Of a DNA stretch of 64,000 nt, positions 1-8,154 are shown in pieces. Each line of letters opens with the position of its first letter. Position 1 is the stretch's first letter. Source of the stretch: Dietzia lutea (GTDB lineage Bacteria; Actinomycetota; Actinomycetes; Mycobacteriales; Mycobacteriaceae); NCBI RefSeq assembly GCF_003096075.1, contig NZ_CP015449.1:2597001-2661000 (forward strand), written 5' to 3'. A program made the position numbers and the translations under genes. The notes beneath the pieces were generated by a model. It saw only the letters and a list, made by a program, of their open reading frames with translations, made no database searches and was not told the origin of the DNA.

Positions 1-637
1 TGTCCATGAACTCGCGGAAGTCCTCGTCGGTGTCCTCCCCGCGGGCGTGCTTGTCCAGCAGGTCGGTGAGGTCGGAGAGCATCTCGGACACCGCCGCCCG
101 GTCGGCGTCGGTGGTGTTCTCCAGCGCCTGCTTCATTCCGGCGAACCGCGCGTCGAGGGCCTCGGCCCCCAGCAGGTCCTGGATCCGCTTGTACGCCTCG
201 CGGGCGTCGGGCGAGGCCCAGTCGTAGTCCTTGAGCTCCCCCACCGCGGCCGCCGGGCTGTCTGGGAGGTTCTCGATGGTCATCTCCCGCAGCGTGCGGT
301 CCATGGGGTCCATCTCGGTGTCGCGGGCGAGCTGCCCGCGCTCGGCCAGCAGAGCCTCGTCGAGCAGCTTGGACACCTCGTCGAGGGTTCCGCCCAGCCG
401 GTTGCGCTTCAGCAGTTCACGGCGCCGGCGTTGGACGCGCCCGGCGAGCTCGTCGAGTCCGGTGTGGTCGCGGCCGCCGGAGCGCAGGAACTCGCGCATC
501 GACTGCTCGGGCGAGTAGCCGGCCATGACGCCCTCGGACACCGCGTCGAGTGCCTCGGACAGGTCGAGCGGGGGCGCGAGCGGGTCCGGCCCGCCGACGT
601 AGCGTCCGTAGCGGGCGCGGGGTTCTGGTCGCGACAT
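1..637 (-). CDS. vWA-domain protein, N-terminal part (runs off window)
   Basis: Only the first ~212 residues are inside the window; the stop codon is beyond the left edge. The ATG at 637 follows a GGAGG-type site. The visible part (starting MSRPEPRARYGRYVGG) is the helical, charged N-terminal region typical of actinobacterial vWA proteins of the Rv0959 type; the MIDAS-bearing vWA domain would lie outside the window, so that domain is inferred, not seen. The gene lies 43 nt downstream of the AAA ATPase at 681-2078, and such MoxR/ChlI-like ATPase plus vWA pairs normally act together as chaperone-like or metal-insertion machines. The substrate is unknown. Confidence 0.75.
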   Translation of the reverse strand, partial: MSRPEPRARYGRYVGGPDPLAPPLDLSEALDAVSEGVMAGYSPEQSMREFLRSGGRDHTGLDELAGRVQRRRRELLKRNRLGGTLDEVSKLLDEALLAERGQLARDTEMDPMDRTLREMTIENLPDSPAAAVGELKDYDWASPDAREAYKRIQDLLGAEALDARFAGMKQALENTTDADRAAVSEMLSDLTDLLDKHARGEDTDEDFREFMD

Positions 638-680
638 CGCGCACCTCCTGCTCCGGCGGCCGGCGGGCCACCGGGGTGTG

Positions 681-2078
681 TCAGCCGTAGACGGCGGCGC
701 CGTCCCCGGTCTCCTTGGACAGGCGCCGCGAGAGGTACAGCCCCTCCAGCGCCAATTCGATCGCGCCGGCCCGCTGGCCGGCGTTGGTGGCGCCGACCCG
801 GTCGGCGATCTCGTCGTACAGTCCCGGCGCGGACAGCTCTGGCAGCGCGGCCAGGAACTCGGCGGCGGTGACGCTCGCCCCCGTGGTCAGGGTCACCGAG
901 CCGTCGAACGCCTCGACCAGCGGGGCCATGTCGATGCCGCGGAACAGCCCGCGCACCACGTCTACGGTCGCGGTGCGCAGCAGGTACCGAAGGATCTCGG
1001 ATTCGCGCCCCTCTTCGCCGGGTTCGAACTCGATCTTGCCGCGCAGGACCTCCACGGCGGCGTCGAGGTCCACGAGCCGAGCCACCGCCTCGCCGGGGTC
1101 GTCGGCCCCGCGGACGGCGGCCCGCCTGCGGGCCGCCGCGGCGACGGTCTCCGCGCCGGCGATGGCGAACCGCGCCGACACGCCCGATGCCTGGTTGATC
1201 GAGTCGGAGGTGCGCAGTTCGCGGGTGAACCGGGCGAGCAGTTCCATGAGGGCGTCGGGCACCTCGGCGGTGAGCTCGGCCTCCTGTCTCGCGACCTCGA
1301 TCTCGTCGGCCAGGTCGAGCGGGTAGTGGGTGCGGATCTCCGCGCCGAACCGGTCCTTGAGCGGGGTGATGATCCGCCCGCGGTTGGTGTAGTCCTCCGG
1401 GTTCGCCGACGCCACGACCAGCACGTCCAGCGGCAGGCGCAGTACGTAGCCGCGGATCTGGACGTCCCGCTCCTCCATGACGTTGAGCAACGCCACCTGG
1501 ATGCGCTCGGCCAGGTCGGGCAACTCGTTGAGCGCCACGATCCCGCGATTGGCGCGGGGCACGAGTCCGTAGTGGATGGTCTCCGGGTCGCCCAGGCGGC
1601 GCCCCTCCGCCACGCGCATGGGGTCGACGTCGCCGATCATGTCGGCCACAGACGTGTCCGGGGTGGAGAGCTTCTCCACGTACCGCTCGGTGCGGTGGCG
1701 CCACTCGACGGGCAGCGCGTCGCCCTCGCGGGCGATCCGCTCGCGGGTCGGGTCGGTGATAGGGGCGAGCGGGTCCTCCCCCAGTTCGGAGCCGGCCACC
1801 ACGGGAGACCACTCGTCGAGTAGCCCGACGAGGGTGCGCAGCAGTCGGGTCTTGCCCTGCCCTCGCTCACCGAGCAGCACGATGTCGTGCCCGGCGATGA
1901 GGGCGCGTTCGACCTGCGGGATCACGGTGGTGTCGAACCCGTGCATCCCGGGCCACGGGTCGCGCCCGGCGGCCAGGGCCGCGAGCAGGTTCTCGCGCAG
2001 CTCCTCGCGGAGGGTGCGGCTGGTGTAACCGGCGGCGCGCAGCTCGCCGAGGGTCCTGACGTCCGGCTTGTCGCTCAC
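681..2078 (-). CDS. AAA+ ATPase, magnesium-chelatase ChlI / MoxR-like
   Basis: A 465-residue ATPase. The Walker A motif GERGQGKT is at about residues 70-77. Further on is a ChlI-like stretch with ALNELPDL, LLNVMEERDVQIRG and VVASANPEDYTNRG, which correspond to Walker B, pore insert and sensor I regions. Length and motifs match the mycobacterial Rv0958-type proteins. I place the start at the GTG at 2078 (VSDKPDVRT); a longer reading frame continues upstream but overlaps the promoter region of the divergent yccF gene. It is followed by the vWA partner gene, so the two are probably one transcript. It probably remodels or inserts cofactor into an unknown client; a true role in chlorophyll or cobalamin chelation is not supported by neighbours. 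Confidence 0.82.
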   Translation of the reverse strand: MSDKPDVRTLGELRAAGYTSRTLREELRENLLAALAAGRDPWPGMHGFDTTVIPQVERALIAGHDIVLLGERGQGKTRLLRTLVGLLDEWSPVVAGSELGEDPLAPITDPTRERIAREGDALPVEWRHRTERYVEKLSTPDTSVADMIGDVDPMRVAEGRRLGDPETIHYGLVPRANRGIVALNELPDLAERIQVALLNVMEERDVQIRGYVLRLPLDVLVVASANPEDYTNRGRIITPLKDRFGAEIRTHYPLDLADEIEVARQEAELTAEVPDALMELLARFTRELRTSDSINQASGVSARFAIAGAETVAAAARRRAAVRGADDPGEAVARLVDLDAAVEVLRGKIEFEPGEEGRESEILRYLLRTATVDVVRGLFRGIDMAPLVEAFDGSVTLTTGASVTAAEFLAALPELSAPGLYDEIADRVGATNAGQRAGAIELALEGLYLSRRLSKETGDGAAVYG

Positions 2079-2120
2079 ATCGCCCACCGTAACCCTGTGA
2101 CGCGACTTCCGCTTCCGACC

Positions 2121-2126
2121 TACAGT
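2121..2126 (+). promoter_or_regulatory. Leaderless -10 element of yccF
   Basis: TACAGT fits the TANNNT -10 consensus and lies exactly 7 nt before the ATG at 2134, so the start codon would be at or next to the transcription start. No Shine-Dalgarno sequence precedes the gene. This is the classic layout of actinobacterial leaderless genes. Confidence 0.55.
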
Positions 2127-2133
2127 GGCGGTT

Positions 2134-2550
2134 ATGCGTTCCGTGCTGACCGTGATCCTCAACATCATCTGGCTGCTGACCGCGGGCGTGTGGCTGTTCC
2201 TGGGTTATGTGCTCGCCGGGATCCTCGCGTGCATCCTCATCATCACGATCCCGTTCGGGGTCGCGAGCTTCCGGATCGCCGCCTACGTCCTGTGGCCGTT
2301 CGGCCGCGAGGTCGTCGACCGGGGGCGGCCCGGCGGGGCGAGCACGGTCGGCAACGTCATCTGGTTCCTGGTGGCGGGACTGTGGCTGGCGATCGGCCAC
2401 GTCGCCACGGCGCTCGCCCAGGCGGTGACGATCATCGGCCTGCCGCTGGCGTGGGCGAACCTCAAGCTCATCCCGGTGACGTGTTTCCCGTTCGGCAAGG
2501 AGATCGTGCGCTCCGACCGGGCGGCGATGGTGCCGGTCGCCTCCCGCTGA
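2134..2550 (+). CDS. YccF-family inner membrane protein
   Basis: 138 residues starting MRSVLTVILNIIW. It contains two copies of the YccF domain, each with a hydrophobic NxIW...G stretch and a closing WPFGRE or FPFGKE motif (about residues 10-60 and 75-130), separated by a short polar loop. I predict four membrane segments. The family has no firmly known function. The GTG at 2125 is in frame, but the ATG at 2134 is preferred because it stands 7 nt after a TACAGT -10 element, indicating a leaderless mRNA. Divergent from the AAA ATPase gene and convergent with the AhpD-like gene at 2573. Confidence 0.85.
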   Translation: MRSVLTVILNIIWLLTAGVWLFLGYVLAGILACILIITIPFGVASFRIAAYVLWPFGREVVDRGRPGGASTVGNVIWFLVAGLWLAIGHVATALAQAVTIIGLPLAWANLKLIPVTCFPFGKEIVRSDRAAMVPVASR

Positions 2551-2572
2551 CCACCCGCCCCGGCCGGCCGGG

Positions 2573-3028
2573 TCAGTCCTCGACGCCCGGCTGGTGGTGA
2601 CTGGCGATCGACACCCGGTTGAAGGCGTTGATGAGCACGATCGTCCACTCCAGCGCCGAGAGCTGCTCGTCGGAGAAGTGGTCGGCGGCTGCCGCCGTCG
2701 CGGCAGCGCGTTCGTCGGCGTCGTCCAGGCGTGTCAACGTCTCGGCCAGTCGCAACGCCGCCCGCTCGGTGTCGCCGAAGGCGTCGAGTTCGCGCCATGC
2801 GGGCAGCAGGTCGAGCCGCCCCTGCGACACCCCGGCCTCGCGGGCGGACGGTACGTGGGTGGCCAGGCAGGCCGCGCAGCCGTTGATCTGCGACACGCGC
2901 ACGTTGACCAGCTCGAGCAGCGCCTCCTCCAACCCGGCCTCGTGGGAGGCCTGCCGGGACGCGACGGCGGTACGGACGAGCTGCTTGTAGACCTCGCGCT
3001 GGGTCCGGTCCAGCTGCGGGACCCCCAT
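2573..3028 (-). CDS. Carboxymuconolactone decarboxylase / AhpD-like protein
   Basis: 151 residues. The central motif INGCAACLATH carries the C-x-x-C...H signature of AhpD-type alkylhydroperoxidases (thiol pair plus proton-relay His), so a peroxide- or organic-hydroperoxide-reducing role is likely. C-terminal part has the LSALEWTIVLINAFNRV helix usual in the family. Last gene of a tightly packed leftward group; its start is 2 nt from the end of the acetyltransferase gene, so translation is probably coupled. Substrate not predictable. Confidence 0.83.
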   Translation of the reverse strand: MGVPQLDRTQREVYKQLVRTAVASRQASHEAGLEEALLELVNVRVSQINGCAACLATHVPSAREAGVSQGRLDLLPAWRELDAFGDTERAALRLAETLTRLDDADERAAATAAAADHFSDEQLSALEWTIVLINAFNRVSIASHHQPGVED

Positions 3029-3029
3029 G

Positions 3030-3386
3030 TCAGCCGTCCTCCGCGCCGATCCGGGCGCGGTCGTCGTCGGTCGCGTCGCGGTACGCCCCCGCGAACTCGT
3101 CGGCGTTCTCGCCGAGGAACCCCTCCACCATCGAGCACACGGGGACGATCGTCACCCCCTCGTCGCGGGTCGCCTCGACCGCACCGCGCACGAGCGCGGT
3201 ACCGAGGCCCCGGCCTCCGAACTCCTCGCCGACCACGGTGTGGTGGAAGATGCGCTCCCCGCCGATCTCGCGGAAGTCGGCGTGGCCGGCGACCTCGCCG
3301 GAGGTGTCCCGGGTCTCGAACGCCTCGCGCGAGTCGGAGTGCTCGACGGTCACGGTGGTGCCGCTGCTGTCGGTGTACTCGGTCAT
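3030..3386 (-). CDS. Small GNAT N-acetyltransferase (NATD1/YjdJ type)
   Basis: 118 residues beginning MTEYTDSSGTT. It holds the compact Gcn5-related fold, with the acetyl-CoA pyrophosphate loop EEFGGRGLGTALVRGAVEA at about residues 53-72 and VPVCSMVEGFL toward the end, as in the short human NATD1-like family. The start ATG overlaps the stop of the pirin gene (ATGA), showing translational coupling. Substrate unknown. Part of the leftward group SDR-pirin-GNAT-AhpD. Confidence 0.82.
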   Translation of the reverse strand: MTEYTDSSGTTVTVEHSDSREAFETRDTSGEVAGHADFREIGGERIFHHTVVGEEFGGRGLGTALVRGAVEATRDEGVTIVPVCSMVEGFLGENADEFAGAYRDATDDDRARIGAEDG

Positions 3387-4426
3387 CGGTGTTCTCCCTG
3401 CTCGGTGGTCCGTGCACGCGGGTCGGGATTGACCCGCGGCCTGAGGGTGGTGTTGGGCAGTGTGGGCGCGGGCAGCCGGGTCAGACCCCGGGGGTCGTGG
3501 CCGATGTAGCCGTCCACGCGGCCGAAGCGGTCGGAGCCGGCCTCCCACAGCTCGCGGTAGTGGACGATCTCGTCGTGCGTCCGCCCGATGAAGTTCCACC
3601 ACATGATGATCTCCTCGGAGAACGGTGTGCCACCGATGAGGATCGCGCGGCCGGCGGTGGTGCCGGTGTTGCGGATGGTCAGCGTGGTCTCGCCGACGCC
3701 CGTGTAGGCGAGTTCGGTGACCCGCACCCGCACGCCCTCGAGCGTGAGGTCGCCGCTGTCCGCGAGCAGGCCGTGTTCGAATTCCGGGTCCACGTCGAGG
3801 GTCAGCTCGGCGCCGGGGTCGAGCCGGATCTCCGCCGCGACGAGGGGGGTGTAGGTGGGGACCGACGACGACGAGCCCATCAGTGACCCCATGAAGACCT
3901 GCATCGATCCGCCCTCGAGAGCGGTGGTGTCGGCCACGAAGTGGTCGAACCTGCGGCCACCCACGTCGCGGTGCGACTCGGGGAGCACCGTCCAGAGCTG
4001 CACTCCGTGCAGCATGGTGGTGTCCTGGGTCGACACCTCGGTGTGACAGATGCCCGACCCGGCGGTCATGAGGTTGACCTCCCCGGGCCGCACGACGGCG
4101 TGGTTGTCGCCGGAGTCGTGGTGGGTGATGTTGCCCTCGAACAGCCAGCTCACGGTCTGCAGGCCGGTGTGCGGGTGTGAGGGGACGTCCATGCCGCCGC
4201 TGACGGAGACGTCGTCGGGCCCGTAGTGGTCGACAAAGCAGAAGGCGCCGATGAGGGACCGCTGCCGCTGCGGGAGGGTCCGGCGGACGGTCATCGCGCG
4301 CGGTCCCCCCAGGGGGACGTCGCGGGCCGTGATGATCTCCACGGCGGCGCCGCCGGGCCGTGGGCCGTCGGGCGCGCCGCCGGCCTCGCACTCGATCTCC
4401 TCGGGCCGGGGGTCGAGGTTGGTCAT
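3383..4426 (-). CDS. Pirin-family bicupin protein
   Basis: 347 residues with two cupin domains. The N-terminal cupin has the pirin metal-binding pattern: SHPHTGLQTVSW supplies two His, followed by a further His in ITHHDSG and the GSGICHTEVS segment. Pirins are iron-binding proteins with quercetinase or redox-sensor activity in various bacteria; which applies here cannot be told. Start ATG at 4426 overlaps the SDR stop codon by four bases (ATGA), and its own stop overlaps the GNAT start, so the three genes are co-translated. Confidence 0.88.
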   Translation of the reverse strand: MTNLDPRPEEIECEAGGAPDGPRPGGAAVEIITARDVPLGGPRAMTVRRTLPQRQRSLIGAFCFVDHYGPDDVSVSGGMDVPSHPHTGLQTVSWLFEGNITHHDSGDNHAVVRPGEVNLMTAGSGICHTEVSTQDTTMLHGVQLWTVLPESHRDVGGRRFDHFVADTTALEGGSMQVFMGSLMGSSSSVPTYTPLVAAEIRLDPGAELTLDVDPEFEHGLLADSGDLTLEGVRVRVTELAYTGVGETTLTIRNTGTTAGRAILIGGTPFSEEIIMWWNFIGRTHDEIVHYRELWEAGSDRFGRVDGYIGHDPRGLTRLPAPTLPNTTLRPRVNPDPRARTTEQGEHR

Positions 4427-5316
4427 TCGACCACCTCGCGCATCTGCTCACGGGCGTCGGCCTCCTGCCGCCGCAACTCGAGCTTCCGGGCGTTGATCTT
4501 CCCGCCCAGCGCCAGGACGAGCGCCTTGTCGACCAGCGGCACCGGCAGGTGGTCCAGCAGCCGGCGGGTCAGCTCCCAGCGCACGGCGTAGCGGTGACGC
4601 GGCCGGGCGGTGGTGCCGGCGCGCCACACGGCCTCGGCGAGCACGGACGGGTCGGTGGCCTTGTCGTCCTCCCCGGCGGCCATCTCGCCCATCACGGCGG
4701 CCATGGCCGCGAACGGCGAGCCGGGCACGGTCGATTCCTGGAAGCGCCGCCGGATGGAGGCGGTCATGCCGGTGCGGAACGGGCCCGGCTGGACGAGGAC
4801 GACGTCCATCCCGAGGAACATCAGTTCGCGGCGCAGGGCGTCACCGTAGGCCTCTATCGCGTGCTTGCTCATCGCGTAGGCGCCGTTCATCGGCATCCCG
4901 TGCTGCGGGCCGGTCTCGGAGCTGATGAGCACCACGCGTCCGCCGGTCTCACGTAACAGGTCCCACAGGGCGTGGACGGTGCGGACGGTGCCCATGACGT
5001 TCACGTCGAGCACCTGCTGCACACGCTGCGGGTCGGTCTCGGCGAGCGGGCCGATCCCCAGGACCCCCGCGAAGGTGACGACGAGGTCGAGCCGACCGAA
5101 GTCCTCCCGCACGCGGTCGGCCATGGTGGAGAGCGAGTCGGGATCGGTGACGTCCGCGGCGACGGGCGTGATCCCCGGCCCGCCGGCCGGGGCCGTCAGG
5201 TCGACCGCGACGACTCGCCAGCCGCGACCGGCGTAGAGCACGGCGGTGGCGGCACCGAGGCCGCCGCCCGCCCCGGTGATGACGACGACGGGAGCGGCGG
5301 AATCACTGTGGTCCAT
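4423..5316 (-). CDS. Short-chain dehydrogenase/reductase
   Basis: 297 residues. The N-terminal Rossmann motif TGAGGGLGAAT (TGxxxGxG) binds NAD(P)H; VLISSETG gives the catalytic Ser region and YAMSKHA the Y-x-x-x-K pair. This is a classical SDR of the retinol/steroid dehydrogenase-like type. Start ATG at 5316 is chosen because the Rossmann strand begins 9 residues later; the reading frame extends upstream but lacks family-like sequence. It follows the LLM oxidoreductase gene by 49 nt and precedes pirin with overlap. Substrate unknown. Confidence 0.85.
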   Translation of the reverse strand: MDHSDSAAPVVVITGAGGGLGAATAVLYAGRGWRVVAVDLTAPAGGPGITPVAADVTDPDSLSTMADRVREDFGRLDLVVTFAGVLGIGPLAETDPQRVQQVLDVNVMGTVRTVHALWDLLRETGGRVVLISSETGPQHGMPMNGAYAMSKHAIEAYGDALRRELMFLGMDVVLVQPGPFRTGMTASIRRRFQESTVPGSPFAAMAAVMGEMAAGEDDKATDPSVLAEAVWRAGTTARPRHRYAVRWELTRRLLDHLPVPLVDKALVLALGGKINARKLELRRQEADAREQMREVVE

Positions 5317-5365
5317 ACCACGACGGTACCGGCGGAACCGGCCCGGGTGGGCCGCTAACGGCGGC

Positions 5366-6223
5366 TCAGACCGTGGCCCCGAGGCCGAGCTTGCCGGCCA
5401 GTCGGTCGATGTAGCCCAGCACCTCCTCCTCGGACCGGTCCGGGGTGCCGTAGACGAGCTCGTGCACACCGAGTTCGCGGTATGCCTCGATCTTCTCCGG
5501 GACCGGCTTGCCGTCGAGGACGACGATGTAGGGCTCGCCCTCGCGCCCGGCCTCGGCCCACAGTTCGCGCAGTCTGCGCACGCTGCCGGAGATGTCCTGG
5601 GAGATGGGCGTGGTCATCCAGCCGTCGGCGCTACGGCAGATCCACTTGAGGTTCTTCTCGTTCCCCGCCGCGCCCACCAGCGTGAGCGGGCCGGGCGTGC
5701 GGGCGGTCTTGGGCCACGCCCAGCTGGGGCCGAAGTCGACGAACTCGCCGTGATACTCGGCCTCGTCCTCCGTCCACAGCTCCCGCATGGCCTCGAGGTA
5801 CTCCCGCAGCATGGTGCGGCGCCGACCCGGCGGGACGTTGTGATCCGCCATCTCGTCGAGGTTCCAGCCGTAGCCCACGCCCAGGACGGCCCGGCCGTCG
5901 GAGAGGTGATCGACGGATGCGATGGTCTTGGCCAGCGTGATGGGGTCGCTCTCCACCGGGATGGACACGGCCGTGCCCAGCCGGATGGTCGAGGTCACCG
6001 CCGCGGCGGCACCCAGGGCGACCCACGGATCGAGGGTCCGGCTGTAGCGCTCGTCGGGCAGCTCGGCGCCCCCGGTGCCCGGGTGCGCCGCCTCGCGTCG
6101 CACGGGGATGTGCGTGTGCTCGGGCACGTAGAAGGCCGAGAACCCGGCCCGCTCCGCGGCGAGCGCCGCGGCGTGTGGCCGGATGCCCCGGTCGCTCGTG
6201 AACAGCGTCAGTCCGAATTCCAT
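5366..6223 (-). CDS. LLM-class F420-dependent oxidoreductase
   Basis: 285 residues with the TIM-barrel signatures of luciferase-like monooxygenases: GFSAFYVPEHTHIPV, GTAVSIPVESDPITLAKT and the glycine-rich VDHLSDGRAVLGVGYGWNL. This sub-group (TIGR03619-like) usually uses coenzyme F420, common in this order. A strong GAGGGAGAG ribosome-binding site precedes the ATG at 6223. It is the first gene of the leftward run that continues into SDR-pirin-GNAT-AhpD, which may form a small oxidoreduction operon. Substrate not predictable. Confidence 0.86.
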   Translation of the reverse strand: MEFGLTLFTSDRGIRPHAAALAAERAGFSAFYVPEHTHIPVRREAAHPGTGGAELPDERYSRTLDPWVALGAAAAVTSTIRLGTAVSIPVESDPITLAKTIASVDHLSDGRAVLGVGYGWNLDEMADHNVPPGRRRTMLREYLEAMRELWTEDEAEYHGEFVDFGPSWAWPKTARTPGPLTLVGAAGNEKNLKWICRSADGWMTTPISQDISGSVRRLRELWAEAGREGEPYIVVLDGKPVPEKIEAYRELGVHELVYGTPDRSEEEVLGYIDRLAGKLGLGATV

Positions 6224-6297
6224 GCGCTCTCCCTCGTCTGGTCCCCCACCTGCGCCGACACCTGATCAGACAGGTGTCCAGCGGGCGTGCCGACAGA

Positions 6298-7428
6298 CTA
6301 GCGCACGACGGCGGCGGTCGGGCAGGCCTCGCCCGGCGCGCACTCCGCGGGGTCGCCCGGCTGCGACCGCAGACGCTGCATGGTGTGGTCCGAGACGTAC
6401 CGAAAGATCTCGTTACCCGGCGTGGTGCGCGACAGCGCGTCGGCGGCCAGCAGCACCACCGCGGCGGTCCACGTGCTCAGCTCGACGGGCCACCGCTTGC
6501 CGTCCGCGAAGACGAGGCCGGTCCAGTACGAACCGTCGTCGTCCCGCAGGTGCTGCATGTTGGTGAACTGCTGCAGCGCCTGCTCGTGCCGACCCGCGGC
6601 CTCGAGCGCGAGCACCAGCTCGCAGGTCTCCGCGCCCGTGACCCACGGACGGTGGTCGACACAGCGGATGCCGAGGCCGTCCACCACGAAGTCGTCCCAG
6701 CGGGAATCGAGCCGAGCCTGCGCCTGCTCCCCCACCATGACGCCGGCCAGGACGGGGTAGTACCAGTCCATGGAGAACTCGTCCTTGGGCGTGAAGAGCT
6801 CCGGGTGCGCGCGCAGCGCGTGGCCCAGCCGGTCGGCGGCCGCGTCCCAGTCCGGCGCCGTCTCCCCCAGCTCCTCCGCGATCGCGACGCCGCACCGCAG
6901 CGAATGATGGATGCTCGACGACCCGGTCACCAGGGCCTCGTCGCAGAAGCCCTCCGGCCCGGCGCCCCACCACATCTGCCCGTCCGGCCCCTGGAACGTC
7001 AGCACCAGGTCGAGCGCGCGGCGCACGGTCGGCCACATCGACTCGAGGAACCCCGGGGCCCCGCTCACCAGGTGGTGGTGCCAGACCCCCACCGCGACGT
7101 AGGCGCAGAAGTTGGAGTCGACGTCCGAGTCCACGATCCGGTCGGCCTGCCACTTGATCGGCCACGAACCGTCCGGGCGCTGGGTGTCGCGGAGGAACCC
7201 GTAGGCCCGCTCGGCGGCCTCCCACTGCCCGGCGACGGACAGGCCCATCGCCGACTCGACGTGATCCCACGGGTCGGTGTGCCCGCCGGTGAACCAGGGG
7301 ATCTCGCCGTTGGACTTCTGCACTGAGGCGATCCACTCGCCGGTGGCGCGGACCGCGTCGGCATCGAGGACGCCCGGCACGCTCGGCACCGGCCGGGGGC
7401 GGGACACGCCGTTGCTACGGGTCTGCAC
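6298..7428 (-). CDS. Alpha/alpha-toroid protein, prenyltransferase / terpene-cyclase-like
   Basis: 376 residues rich in repeated helical hairpins with aromatic and QRPDGSW-type motifs (for example FLRDTQRPDGSWPIKW and NDDG-like DDDGSYWTG), the pattern of squalene-cyclase/prenyltransferase or six-hairpin glycosidase toroids. No DxDD cyclase motif is visible, so catalytic assignment is open. The GTG start at 7428 follows GGAGG. It is the third gene of a conserved-looking trio with a methyltransferase and a GT4 glycosyltransferase, suggesting work on a glycosylated, possibly lipid-linked, substrate. Confidence 0.62.
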   Translation of the reverse strand: MQTRSNGVSRPRPVPSVPGVLDADAVRATGEWIASVQKSNGEIPWFTGGHTDPWDHVESAMGLSVAGQWEAAERAYGFLRDTQRPDGSWPIKWQADRIVDSDVDSNFCAYVAVGVWHHHLVSGAPGFLESMWPTVRRALDLVLTFQGPDGQMWWGAGPEGFCDEALVTGSSSIHHSLRCGVAIAEELGETAPDWDAAADRLGHALRAHPELFTPKDEFSMDWYYPVLAGVMVGEQAQARLDSRWDDFVVDGLGIRCVDHRPWVTGAETCELVLALEAAGRHEQALQQFTNMQHLRDDDGSYWTGLVFADGKRWPVELSTWTAAVVLLAADALSRTTPGNEIFRYVSDHTMQRLRSQPGDPAECAPGEACPTAAVVR

Positions 7429-7434
7429 GGACGA

Positions 7435-8154
7435 TCAGGCCTCCGTGGGCTTACGCAAATAGAACACGATGGACTTACCCATCACCGGGTTGAGCACCCT
7501 CTCGGCGGTGCGTGTGATCCACGGGCCCTTCATGAGATCCCACACGAGCAGCTTGTGGTACGCCTTGGGCAGCGGATGGTCCTCGTTCTCCGTGCCCACC
7601 GCGCACTTGAGCCACCAGTACGGCGCGTGCAGGGCGTGCGCGTAACCGGTACCCGTGACCTCGAGGCCTGCGGCACGGAGCTTGTAGCCCAGCTCCTCGG
7701 CCGTGTAGATCCGGCAGTGGCCACCCGGGTTGGAGTGGTAGGCGTCCGACAGCTTCCAGCACAGCTTCTCCGGCCACTCCCGCGGCACGGTCACCGCGGC
7801 GACCCCGCCGGGCTTGAGGATGCGCACGAGCTCGTCGATCGCCCTGGTGTCCTCCGGAACGTGCTCGAGCACCTCGGAGATGAGCACCAGGTCGAACGTC
7901 GCGTCCTCGTACGGCATGTCGAGCGCGTCGCCGGTGACGGCCACGCCCTTCGAGGTGGGCAGGCCCTCCCCCTCGGCGTCCATGGCCGCCAGCATGTCCG
8001 AGACCTGCTGCATCTCGTCGGCGTTCTGATCGAACGCGGTGACGTCCGCCCCACGCCTGTAGAGCTCGAAGGTGTGGCGGCCGAGACCGGCGCCCACGTC
8101 GATGGCTCGCATGCCCGGGGTAACCCCCAGACGGTCGAAGTCAGCGGTCAGCAT
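7435..8154 (-). CDS. Class I SAM-dependent methyltransferase
   Basis: 239 residues. Motif I is AIDVGAGLGRHTFEL (binding S-adenosylmethionine), with an acidic residue after strand 2 (AFDQNADEM) and the later segments DLVLISEVLEHVPED and LKPGGVAAVTVP typical of methyltransferase domain 11/25 proteins. Its ATG overlaps the last bases of the GT4 gene (stop 8148-8150, start 8154), so expression is coupled. The acceptor may be the sugar or lipid product of the neighbouring glycosyltransferase, by context only. Confidence 0.85.
   Translation of the reverse strand: MLTADFDRLGVTPGMRAIDVGAGLGRHTFELYRRGADVTAFDQNADEMQQVSDMLAAMDAEGEGLPTSKGVAVTGDALDMPYEDATFDLVLISEVLEHVPEDTRAIDELVRILKPGGVAAVTVPREWPEKLCWKLSDAYHSNPGGHCRIYTAEELGYKLRAAGLEVTGTGYAHALHAPYWWLKCAVGTENEDHPLPKAYHKLLVWDLMKGPWITRTAERVLNPVMGKSIVFYLRKPTEA

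Noticed and set aside
681-2168. Magnesium chelatase for chlorophyll or cobalt chelatase for B12
   Set aside because: ATPase plus vWA pairs of this type occur in many actinobacteria without these pathways, and no tetrapyrrole gene is present here.
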